From: an uncultured Alistipes sp.
GTDB lineage: Bacteria; Bacteroidota; Bacteroidia; Bacteroidales; Rikenellaceae
Assembly: GCA_900769745.1 (NCBI GenBank)
Contig: CAAGHX010000134.1
Location: 1-41,804, forward strand
Direction: 5' to 3'
DNA length: 41,804 nucleotides
In this document: piece after piece, positions 32,512 through 40,615 of the stretch
How positions within the stretch are numbered: the first letter of the stretch is position 1
Layout of the letters: each line of letters begins with the position of its first letter
The notes under the pieces: generated by a model
Seen by the model: only the letters and a program-made list of their open reading frames with translations
What the model was told of the DNA's origin: nothing
The model's database searches: none
Translations under genes and position numbers: made by a program

Positions 32512-33910
32512 TTACAATATCCTCCAATCGGCGGCGTGTAATCTCGCGCACTCGCTCGGTTGGAATCTGCTCCACCTGCTGGGCAATTATCTTCTCAGCG
32601 AGTGAGCGTGTGTGAGGCGATGCATAATCCTCGACATACTCACGCAAGGTCATCAGCGCATTTGGCCCACAGCAGTCGCCAATAAGGCCTCGCTTCGCCA
32701 ATGACATAAAGCGGTCGCCAGTGCGTCCCTCGCGGTAGCAGGCGGTGCAGAAGCTCGGAATGTAACCCAACTCCAAGAGCCAAGCCACAATCTCGTCGAG
32801 CGTACGTGAATCCGAAATATCGAACTGGGCAGAATCCTCCACCTCCTCGCCATTGCTTGCATATCCGCCCACGCTTGTGCGTGAAGCGCCGCTTATCTGC
32901 GACACACCCACATCGAGCACCAGCTCGCGGCAACGCTTCGACTCACGTGTCGAGATAATCATACCGGTATATGGTACAGCCAGTCGCAAGATAGCCACAA
33001 TGCGGCGGAACACCTCGTCGCTCACGCCGTTGTTGAAGTCGTTGAGGTCGATATCCGATGCAGGACGAATTCGGGGAACACTGATTGTGTGAGGACCTAC
33101 GCCAAAGCGTGCTTCCAAGTGCTCGGCGTGCATCAGCAAGCCCACAAAGTCATAACGGTAGTCTGTAAGTCCAAAGAGTGCGCCGATGCCCACATCGTCA
33201 ATTCCGCCCAACATAGCGCGGTCCATTGCCTCGGTGTGGTACTTATAGTCGCTCTTTGGGCCTGTGGGGTGTAGCTGCTCATACACCTCGCGCGAGTAGG
33301 TCTCCTGGAAGAGAATGTAGGTGCCGATGCCGGCATCCTTCAGCATCTTGTACTCCTCGATGGTGGTGGCTGCAATGTTTACATTCACTCGGCGGATTGC
33401 TCCATTGCGGTGGTGTATAGAGTAGATGGTGTCTATCGACTCCAAGATATACTCAATGGGGCTATATTTTGGGTGCTCGCCTGCCTCCAAAGCAAGGCGC
33501 TTGTGACCCATATCCTGTAGTGCAATCACCTCCTGACGAATCTCCTCCTGCGAGAGCTTGCGGCGAGGAATGGTGCGGTTGATTGCGTGATAGGGGCAGT
33601 ATGTACAACCGTTTACGCAGTAGTTCGAGAGGTAGAGTGGGGCAAACATCACGATTCTGTTGCCATATATGCGCTGTTTGATGGTGCGAGCCAGCGAGAA
33701 GATGCGTTGCACAATCTGCTCGTCGTCACACGCCAGCAGCACGGCTGCCTCTCGGTGGCTTAGGCCTTTACCCTCAGCTGCCTTGGCGAGAATCTCATCG
33801 GCCATAGCGACATCGTTGCTGCGTGAGGCCGCATACTCTATCGTGGCACGAATCTCGGCATCGTTGATAAAATCATCTGCCTCGGTTGACTTGGCGTTAT
33901 ATTCAATCAT
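32486..33910 (-). CDS. hydG: HydG, radical SAM tyrosine lyase
   Basis: A 474-residue protein with radical SAM motif CVNGCTYC and the C-terminal CTACYREGRTGDRFM then GDCC. This gives the CX2CX22C second cluster that marks HydG over ThiH. HydG cleaves tyrosine to make the CO and cyanide ligands of the H-cluster. The gene follows hydE by 45 bases and overlaps hydF by 26 bases. Confidence 0.94.
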   Translation of the reverse strand: MIEYNAKSTEADDFINDAEIRATIEYAASRSNDVAMADEILAKAAEGKGLSHREAAVLLACDDEQIVQRIFSLARTIKQRIYGNRIVMFAPLYLSNYCVNGCTYCPYHAINRTIPRRKLSQEEIRQEVIALQDMGHKRLALEAGEHPKYSPIEYILESIDTIYSIHHRNGAIRRVNVNIAATTIEEYKMLKDAGIGTYILFQETYSREVYEQLHPTGPKSDYKYHTEAMDRAMLGGIDDVGIGALFGLTDYRYDFVGLLMHAEHLEARFGVGPHTISVPRIRPASDIDLNDFNNGVSDEVFRRIVAILRLAVPYTGMIISTRESKRCRELVLDVGVSQISGASRTSVGGYASNGEEVEDSAQFDISDSRTLDEIVAWLLELGYIPSFCTACYREGRTGDRFMSLAKRGLIGDCCGPNALMTLREYVEDYASPHTRSLAEKIIAQQVEQIPTERVREITRRRLEDIVNGKRDFRF

Positions 33911-33955
33911 AGTTTATTTCAGTATATTTGATTGCTAAGTTACAAAAAAAATGTC

Positions 33956-34987
33956 TTAATAATCGCCTCGCGAGAGGTCGATATGGTAGCCTATGGTTGA
34001 GAGCTCCTCATCGAGTTGCTTGATACCCTCGATGGCCTGCCCTGCGCGATAGGCCTTGTTGTCGTAGATGGCGTATTTGCCTCTCACCTCTGAGGGCGAT
34101 ATGTTGGGCATCACCACATTTGCTCCCGACTCTACTCCCAACTTTACCCCCTCGCCCGAAAGGGTTGCGAGGGCCGTTGTGGCTGGAATAAGCGCCTTAG
34201 GAAGGAGTAATCTTGTAATAGCCACAGCCATCAGTGTAAGCCTTACCTCTCCACTCGGCTTGTCAGCAAATGGGGTGTTGCGGCAGGGTATAAACGGACC
34301 TATGCCCACCATATGTGGCTGCAAATCGGCTATGTAGCACAAATCCTCGGCAATATCTTCTATGCTTTGACCTGGCACGCCAATCATCATTCCCACGCCT
34401 GTCTGGTATCCCAATCGCTTCAGCTCCTCGATGGTTTGCAGGCGGTTGCTGTGCGACATATCCTGCGGATGAATGGCTGAGTATAGCTCGGCATTGGCCG
34501 CCTCGTGACGCAAAAGGTAGCGTGTTGCTCCCGCCTCTTTTAATCGTGATAGCGACTCTGCGCTGCGCTCGCCAAGCGATAGGGTAATAGCAACATCGGG
34601 GTAGAGCGCTCTTATTTGGCCGACCAGCGCCACCAATCGCTCGTCGGTGAAGGCTCCATCTTCACCACCCTGCAATACGAATGTGCGCAAACCAGCCTGA
34701 TAACCAATCTCGCAGCACTCCAATATCTGCTCGTCGCTGAGGCGGTAACGCTCAGCCAGGCGGTTGCTTCGTCGGAGTCCGCAGTAGAGGCAGTCGTTTT
34801 TGCAGTAGCTGCTTATCTCTATGAGGCCTCGTAAGAAAACGCCAAACCCGAACTGCTTGCGTGCAATTCGGGCGGCCTCTTGTCGTAAATAATCAAGCGT
34901 GGGTGAGTCACAAGAGGAGAGTAGCGAAATCAAATCTCGCTTGCTAGCTCTATGCTCCTGCGCCAAACGCTCGATTATAGCTCTCAT
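33956..34987 (-). CDS. hydE: HydE, radical SAM H-cluster maturase
   Basis: A 343-residue radical SAM protein with SYCKNDCLYCGLRRSN (about 61-76) holding the CX3CX2C motif, then EIGYQAGLRTFVLQGGEDG and GVGMMIGVPGQ segments typical of HydE/BioB relatives. HydE works in building the bridging dithiolate part of the H-cluster. It lies 27 bases after hydA and before hydG, so the context strongly favours HydE over biotin synthase or PylB. Confidence 0.93.
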   Translation of the reverse strand: MRAIIERLAQEHRASKRDLISLLSSCDSPTLDYLRQEAARIARKQFGFGVFLRGLIEISSYCKNDCLYCGLRRSNRLAERYRLSDEQILECCEIGYQAGLRTFVLQGGEDGAFTDERLVALVGQIRALYPDVAITLSLGERSAESLSRLKEAGATRYLLRHEAANAELYSAIHPQDMSHSNRLQTIEELKRLGYQTGVGMMIGVPGQSIEDIAEDLCYIADLQPHMVGIGPFIPCRNTPFADKPSGEVRLTLMAVAITRLLLPKALIPATTALATLSGEGVKLGVESGANVVMPNISPSEVRGKYAIYDNKAYRAGQAIEGIKQLDEELSTIGYHIDLSRGDY

Positions 34988-35014
34988 ATCATAATTCGAT
35001 ATCTTTCTTTGTTA

Positions 35015-36454
35015 CTATCTGCGGAGTAGCTTGTCGTTGAAGGTCTTGCGGCCATTCTCGTAAGTAGCGTGGCTACTTGGACCTGAGATACAACCACCCT
35101 CACAAGCCATAACCTCGATGAACTGTACAGGCGACTTGCCAGTCTTGCCGTAAGCCTTCAGCAAGTTCACGTTCTTGCGGTTAAGACCTGCAATCTGCAC
35201 ACTGCTGAAATCGAATGCACCACCTACGAATGCCTTCACAGCCTCGGTTACACCGCCGTTCTGTGCAAAGCCGTGAGCCGAACGAACCGACTTAACAGGT
35301 ACGTCGAGGATGTGCTCCTCGCTCATCTCGATATTCAGACCCTTGAAGATTGCGTGAAGCTCCTCAAATGTGAGAACGTAGCTTACCAAGTCATCTTTGC
35401 GAGCCTCCTTGCGCTTTGCGATACATGGACCAACGAATACCAACTCTGCATCGGGATACTTCTCGCGAGCAATCTGAGCTGTGTAATACATTGGTGAGCG
35501 TGTGCTTGAGATATACTTCTTGAGCTCTGGTGCGTGCTTCTCGGCCATCTCGATATATGATGGGCAGCAAGATGTAGTCATAAACTTCTGACCCTCCTCG
35601 AGCTTCTCCTTCAACTCGGCGCTCTCCTTCTCGGTTGTAACCATAGCACCCTGAGCTACCTCAATCACGTCGGTAAAGCCGATGCGCTTGATTGCGCCAT
35701 ACATCTGCTCTGCTGGAGCATTGTACTGCGACAATACGGCTGGGGCAACCATCGCAACCACCTGCTTGCCGTTGCGGATGCTCTGCAATACGTCAAATAC
35801 TTGTGAAATCTCAAAAATTGCACCAAATGGGCAGCTGTTCAAACACTTACCGCAGTAGATACACTTCGACTCGTCGATGTGCTCCACACCATTCTCATCC
35901 TTAGTGATGGCACCCACAGGGCAAGACTCCTCACAAGGTACTGGGATATGTACGATAGCGTGGTAAGGACAGTTGTTGTAGCACTTACCGCAGCTGATAC
36001 AGTTCTTCTGGTTGATGCGGCCCTGGCTTGTATCTGGATCAAACTCGATAGCGTTGTTAGGACAGCCGATTGAGCAGGCACGAGCCACACAACCACGGCA
36101 GAGGTTTGTGATCTGGTAGTTTGAACGCACGCAAGATGAGCAAGCCTCATCTACCACACACATAATATTCTCCTTAGGCTGAGTGCGCTCCAATGCAACC
36201 TTTGCATACTCTGAGAGTGGAGTGAGCTCATCCTTCTCGTCCGACATATCGAAACCAAGCAGTGGCAACGACTTATACTTAGTGATTGCACGCTCCTTGT
36301 GGATACAGCAACGACCTACTGGCTTGGCATTACGAGGACTCAGTTCGATGGGTATTCTGTCAATGCCCTCTACGAGTTGATTCTTTGCCCACAATTTGAT
36401 AAGTTTGGTAAGCAATACCTGCCTTACGATCATTACGTTGTTTCTAATAGCCAT
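35015..36454 (-). CDS. hydA: Monomeric [FeFe]-hydrogenase, group B-like
   Basis: A 479-residue iron-only hydrogenase. The N-terminal part has several 4Fe-4S ferredoxin motifs (about 105-210, e.g. CISCGKCYNNCP at 152 and CIYCGKCLNSCP at 198) plus an extra Cys-rich stretch (CSSC...CRGC...C). The H-domain has all three motifs: TTSCCPSY (293-300), GPCIAKRKE (342-350) and EVMACEGGCISGP (447-459). The last ends GP rather than the GGGQP of group A, which points to group B. It likely oxidises or makes H2 with ferredoxin in the cytoplasm. It heads the hydA-E-G-F operon. Confidence 0.9.
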   Translation of the reverse strand: MAIRNNVMIVRQVLLTKLIKLWAKNQLVEGIDRIPIELSPRNAKPVGRCCIHKERAITKYKSLPLLGFDMSDEKDELTPLSEYAKVALERTQPKENIMCVVDEACSSCVRSNYQITNLCRGCVARACSIGCPNNAIEFDPDTSQGRINQKNCISCGKCYNNCPYHAIVHIPVPCEESCPVGAITKDENGVEHIDESKCIYCGKCLNSCPFGAIFEISQVFDVLQSIRNGKQVVAMVAPAVLSQYNAPAEQMYGAIKRIGFTDVIEVAQGAMVTTEKESAELKEKLEEGQKFMTTSCCPSYIEMAEKHAPELKKYISSTRSPMYYTAQIAREKYPDAELVFVGPCIAKRKEARKDDLVSYVLTFEELHAIFKGLNIEMSEEHILDVPVKSVRSAHGFAQNGGVTEAVKAFVGGAFDFSSVQIAGLNRKNVNLLKAYGKTGKSPVQFIEVMACEGGCISGPSSHATYENGRKTFNDKLLRR

Positions 36455-36498
36455 ATCTCGAAAATTTTAATCTGATACAAATGCTTGAATTTATGGTG

Positions 36499-36506
36499 CG
36501 AAGATA
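36499..36506 (-). promoter_or_regulatory. Possible -7 box TATCTTCG for the hyd operon
   Basis: On the - strand TATCTTCG is one base off TAnnTTTG and lies 44 bases upstream of the hydA ATG. A TTG about 23 bases further up could be the -33 box. The rest of 36455-36621 shows no gene. Confidence 0.3.
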
Positions 36507-36621
36507 GCTTTTTTATGGCAAATTTTGAACAATAAGTGCTATATTTTGTAATGCTCGCCATCAATTTTCCTACTCCAAGCCTAAAAATATAGCTCTACGG
36601 CCTAGAGAAGCCCCCTTTTGG

Positions 36622-36663
36622 GCAAAAAAATACCCGATAGCTGAGGTGCAGCCATCGGGTATT
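36622..36663 (-). terminator. Intrinsic terminator after the M3 peptidase gene
   Basis: On the - strand a long stem (36654-36663 with 36629-36638, extended inward by gctg/cagc at 36640-36652 after one mismatch) is followed by a T run (complement of the A run 36624-36630). It starts 20 bases after the peptidase stop and separates it from hydA. Confidence 0.85.
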
Positions 36664-36682
36664 ATCCTATGGATAATGGGTG

Positions 36683-38791
36683 TTACTCCTTGAAACCACG
36701 GTTGCGCAAGAGTGCGTCAATCTTTGGCTCACGACCGCGGAATGCTGTGTACATAGTCATACCGTCGTTGATACCGCCAGGAGTGAGCACGTGCTTGCGG
36801 AACTTGTCGGCAACCTCCTGATTGAAGATGTCGCCAGTCTCAGCAAATGCGTCGAATGCATCAGCGTCGAGTACCTCGGCCCACATATAGCTGTAGTAAC
36901 CAGCTGTGTAACCACCACCCATTGTGTGGCTGAAGTTTGTCATACGGTAGCGTGGCAAAATCTGCTTTGGAATACCGCGCTCAGCAAGCTTCTTCTGCTC
37001 AAAATCCATCACGTTGAGGTCGGCAGGAATCTCTGTAAGAACGTGCAAATCCATATCGCTGAGTGATGCAGCCAAGTACTCAACGGTAGCGAAGCCCTGA
37101 CCATACTTCGAGCTCTCTACAATCTTGTTAACAAGCTCAGCTGGGATAACCTCGCCTGTCTTGTAGTGCTTAGCATATACAGCCAACACCTCAGGCTCAA
37201 ATGCCCAGTGCTCGTTAATCTGTGATGGGAGCTCTACAAAGTCACGCTCTACACCAGCAGCGCCGCCATACTGAACATCGCGCATAAAGCTGTGCAATGC
37301 GTGGCCAAACTCGTGGAAGAGAGTCTCCACGTTGTCGATGCTCTGCAAAGCTGGGCCATCGCCAGCAGCAGCTGTCATGTTACAGCAGTTTACAACGATA
37401 GGAATCACGCGCTCGCTATTCTCATACTTCTGACCACGGAACGAAGTACACCAAGCACCTGCGCGCTTGCTCTCGCGTGGGAAGTTGTCGCTATAAAAGA
37501 TAGCCAATGACTTGCCGTCCTTGTCGATAACCTCGTAAGCCTTAGCAGTAGGCTCGTATGAAGGAACCTCGGCAGTAATCTCCTTGAATGTGAGGCCATA
37601 GAGCTTGTTAGCCACGTGGAAGATACCCTGCATTACGTTGCCAATCTCCATATATGAGCGAATCTCCTGCTCGTCAACAGAGTACTTAGCCATCTTAGCC
37701 TTGTTCAAGTAGTACATATAGTCCCAACCCTCTGGCTCGAACTTCTTACCCTCCTTGCGAATCTCAGCGCGGATGTCGTTCAACTCCTCCTGAGCCTTCT
37801 TCACAGCAGGACCCCATACCTGGTCGAGCAGGTTGTAAACAGCCTCAGGAGTCTTAGCCATACGGTCGTCGAGTGCGAGCTCAGCGTAGTTGTTGAAGCC
37901 CATGAGCTTAGCCTTCTCCAAACGGAGCGCTACAATCTTAGCACAGATAGCCTTGTTGTCGTAGTCGTTGTTCTGGTTACCACGGTTGTAGTAAGCCTCA
38001 TATACCTTGCGGCGAAGCTCACGGTTCTCGCAGTACTGCAACACTGGGTCGCAGCTTGGACGCTGCATATTGAACATATACTTGCCGCTCTGGCCATTCT
38101 TTTCGGCCATCTTTGCCGCTGCGTCGATGTTGTTCTGTGGCAAACCTGCCAACTCCTCCACCTTGTCAACAGTCACGAATGTGTTGTTTGTCTCGTGCAA
38201 GAGGTTCTGAGTGAATGTGAGCTGCAACATTGAAATCTCCTTGTTGAGCTCGCGCAGCTTAGCCTTCTGCTCATCGTTAAGCTCGGCGCCGCTCTTCACG
38301 AAACGCTTGTAGATGTTCTCCAACACCTTCTTCTGCTCAGCGTTGAGGTTCAAACCCTCCTGTGAATCGTAAACGCTCTTTACCTTAGCGAAGAGCTTCT
38401 CGTTCATATACATATCGTCGCTGTGCGAAGTGAACAGTGGTGAGAGCTCCTTCTCCAATGCGCGAGTCTCCTCTGTAGAGTTGCTGCTTGAGAGTGGGCT
38501 GAATGTACCACGCACCTTGCTCAAGAGCTCGCCGCTCTTGTCAAGTGCCTCGATAGTGTTCTCGAATGTTGGGGCCTGAGTGTTTGCCACGATTGCCTCA
38601 ATTTCGGCCTTCTGCTCCTCCATACCCTTGAGCAATCCCTCACGATAGTTCTCGATAGTGATCTCCGAGAATGGAGCGATGCCAAATGGAGCAGTGAAGT
38701 CGTTGAAGAGTGGGTTGTCCGACTTTGTGCCGCCACAGCCACACATAGCGATTGACATAGCTACTGCTATCATCTGCTTTGCAATTTTCAT
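36683..38791 (-). CDS. dcp: M3-family dipeptidyl carboxypeptidase (Dcp-like), lipoprotein
   Basis: A 702-residue zinc peptidase. The signal MKIAKQMIAVAMSIAMCGC gives a lipobox (Cys17 or Cys19). The zinc site is FHEFGHALH with His493 and His497, and the third ligand is expected at Glu520 in RDFVELPSQ; INEHW follows. The C-terminal GGGYTAGYYSYMWAE (about 634) closes the active site as in Dcp. It removes C-terminal dipeptides from short peptides, here probably in the periplasm. Length matches Dcp. It lies 63 bases after the ACT-protein gene, perhaps as the end of the same transcript. Confidence 0.9.
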   Translation of the reverse strand: MKIAKQMIAVAMSIAMCGCGGTKSDNPLFNDFTAPFGIAPFSEITIENYREGLLKGMEEQKAEIEAIVANTQAPTFENTIEALDKSGELLSKVRGTFSPLSSSNSTEETRALEKELSPLFTSHSDDMYMNEKLFAKVKSVYDSQEGLNLNAEQKKVLENIYKRFVKSGAELNDEQKAKLRELNKEISMLQLTFTQNLLHETNNTFVTVDKVEELAGLPQNNIDAAAKMAEKNGQSGKYMFNMQRPSCDPVLQYCENRELRRKVYEAYYNRGNQNNDYDNKAICAKIVALRLEKAKLMGFNNYAELALDDRMAKTPEAVYNLLDQVWGPAVKKAQEELNDIRAEIRKEGKKFEPEGWDYMYYLNKAKMAKYSVDEQEIRSYMEIGNVMQGIFHVANKLYGLTFKEITAEVPSYEPTAKAYEVIDKDGKSLAIFYSDNFPRESKRAGAWCTSFRGQKYENSERVIPIVVNCCNMTAAAGDGPALQSIDNVETLFHEFGHALHSFMRDVQYGGAAGVERDFVELPSQINEHWAFEPEVLAVYAKHYKTGEVIPAELVNKIVESSKYGQGFATVEYLAASLSDMDLHVLTEIPADLNVMDFEQKKLAERGIPKQILPRYRMTNFSHTMGGGYTAGYYSYMWAEVLDADAFDAFAETGDIFNQEVADKFRKHVLTPGGINDGMTMYTAFRGREPKIDALLRNRGFKE

Positions 38792-38854
38792 ACGTCTAAA
38801 TAGTTTTTAATGTGTAATATTTTTTCTGTTGTGTAATTTCTCTTGTCTGCTATG

Positions 38855-39265
38855 TTAGAAGCTCTCCAAGATGTTGCAGTCGCTATTCTTGAGTACGCTC
38901 ACGCAGTTGTCGATGTCGTTAGGACGAATCACAACGTTAGCCTTGTCACCCTCGGCGAAGGCATACATATACTCGATGAAGATGTTGTTAGCGGCCAGCT
39001 GCTCGAGAATCTCCGAGAGTGAGCCTGCCACATTAGGACAGCTGATGCAAACTACATCGGTGAGCATCACGGCGAAGTTCTCGGCACGCAAAATCTCTAC
39101 AGCCTTGTCCACCTCCGACACGATGAGTCGAAGGATACCGAAGTCGGTAGTCTCGGCCATGCTGAAGGCGTGCATGTTGATTGAGTGCTTGCCCAAAATC
39201 TTGGTTACTTCGTTAATACGGCCTGTCTTATTCTCCAGGAAGACAGATAGTTGCTTGATTGTCAT
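38855..39265 (-). CDS. Tandem ACT-domain protein
   Basis: A 136-residue protein from ATG 39265 (MTIKQLSVFLENKTG). A TTG three codons earlier is less likely. It holds two ACT domains: about 1-65 (FLENKTGRINEVTKILGKHS, then MAETTDFGILRLIV) and about 70-136 (SCPNVAGSLSEILEQLAANN). ACT domains bind amino acids or similar ligands. The gene is 15 bases after the phenylacetate-CoA ligase gene, a pairing often seen in anaerobes, so it probably senses an aromatic amino acid or its product for that enzyme. Confidence 0.87.
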   Translation of the reverse strand: MTIKQLSVFLENKTGRINEVTKILGKHSINMHAFSMAETTDFGILRLIVSEVDKAVEILRAENFAVMLTDVVCISCPNVAGSLSEILEQLAANNIFIEYMYAFAEGDKANVVIRPNDIDNCVSVLKNSDCNILESF

Positions 39266-39280
39266 AGGTTTCAAGGTTTA

Positions 39281-40582
39281 TTATTTCAAATTACGGTTAT
39301 CGATAACATGCTTACCCTTGCCCTGGCTGCGCTCAATGCTGTTAGGCTCCATCAGGCGTACGTCTGCTGCGATTGAGAGCACACTCTTCAGACGGTCGGC
39401 AAGATGCTTCTTCATATTCAACATACGACCAATGTCGTCGCTGAAGAAGTCCTTGCGAACCTCCACCTGCACCTGCAATGTGTCGAGGTTGTTCTCACGA
39501 TTAACGATGAGCATATACTGAGGCTCGAACTCTGGCATCTCGAGGATAACGCTCTCCACCTGCGATGGGAATACGTTGATACCGCGAATGATGAGCATAT
39601 CGTCGCTACGACCCACAATGCGACCCATACGCACCGACGTACGACCACACTCACACTTATCATTCATAAGCGTGCAGAGGTCCTTTGTGCGGTAGCGAAG
39701 CAGAGGCATACCCTCCTTGGTGAGGGTGGTGAATACCAACTCACCCTGCTCGCCATATGGGAGTTGCTCCAAAGTCTCGGGGTTGATAATCTCGGGGTAG
39801 AAGTGGTCTTCACAGATGTGTGAGCCGTTCTGCTCCTGGCACTCATACGACACACCTGGGCCCATAATCTCGCTCAGGCCATAGATGTTGTAACCCTTCA
39901 GACCCAAACGCTCCTCAATCTCCTTACGCATATTCTCGGTCCAAGGCTCGGCACCGAAAGCACCTATGCGGAGGTTGATATCATCTTTCGTGAGGCCCAT
40001 TTTCTCGAGAGTCTCGGCCAAGTAGAGGGCGTATGATGGGGTGCAGGCGATACCCGAAATCTTCAGGTCGCGGATAAGGCGGATGTGCTTCTCGGTGTTA
40101 CCAGTCGATGTAGGGACAACCGTTGCACCCAAGTTCTCCACGCCATAGTGAGCACCCAAACCACCTGTGAAAAGACCATAGCCGTAGCTCACCGAGAAGG
40201 TGTCGTCGCGTGTCACGCCATAAGCCGTAAGGCATCGTGTCATAACCTCCGACCATACAGCCAAATCTTTGCGTGTGTAGCCCACGATTGTTGGATTACC
40301 TGTTGTTCCCGAAGATGCGTGCACACGCACAATCTCCGATGCTGGTGCGGCCTGCAAACCGTAAGGGTAGTTGTCGCGCAGGTCCTGCTTGGTTGTGAAC
40401 GGAAGCTTTACGATGTCGTCTATGCTGGTGATATCCTCTGGTGCGATATCCATCTCCTGCATCTTGTTGCGATAGAAGGGGACGTTATGATAGACATATG
40501 TTACAAGTTTCTGGAGTCGTTTGCTCTGCAACGCGTGCATCTCGTCACGACTCATACACTCTTTGTTTGGATTCCAAATCAT
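39281..40582 (-). CDS. paaK: Phenylacetate-CoA ligase (PaaK-like)
   Basis: A 433-residue adenylate-forming enzyme. The ATP-binding SSGTTGNPTIVGYT motif (about 91-104), YGLSEIMGPG (aromatic motif region), GELVFTT, YRTKDL and a C-terminal RSQGKGKH are all present, and length fits PaaK. In fermenting Bacteroidales it likely runs with indolepyruvate/phenylpyruvate oxidoreductase to make or use aryl-acetyl-CoA. It follows an aminotransferase gene (33-base gap) and precedes the ACT gene. Confidence 0.92.
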   Translation of the reverse strand: MIWNPNKECMSRDEMHALQSKRLQKLVTYVYHNVPFYRNKMQEMDIAPEDITSIDDIVKLPFTTKQDLRDNYPYGLQAAPASEIVRVHASSGTTGNPTIVGYTRKDLAVWSEVMTRCLTAYGVTRDDTFSVSYGYGLFTGGLGAHYGVENLGATVVPTSTGNTEKHIRLIRDLKISGIACTPSYALYLAETLEKMGLTKDDINLRIGAFGAEPWTENMRKEIEERLGLKGYNIYGLSEIMGPGVSYECQEQNGSHICEDHFYPEIINPETLEQLPYGEQGELVFTTLTKEGMPLLRYRTKDLCTLMNDKCECGRTSVRMGRIVGRSDDMLIIRGINVFPSQVESVILEMPEFEPQYMLIVNRENNLDTLQVQVEVRKDFFSDDIGRMLNMKKHLADRLKSVLSIAADVRLMEPNSIERSQGKGKHVIDNRNLK

Positions 40583-40615
40583 AGTTTTATAGTTTTCTCA
40601 TTACCTAACTCTTTC

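Noticed and set aside
36601..36621. Small hairpin gccc/gggc upstream of hydA as an RNA element
   Set aside because: The stem is only four base pairs with no conserved features, and the real terminator lies next to it.
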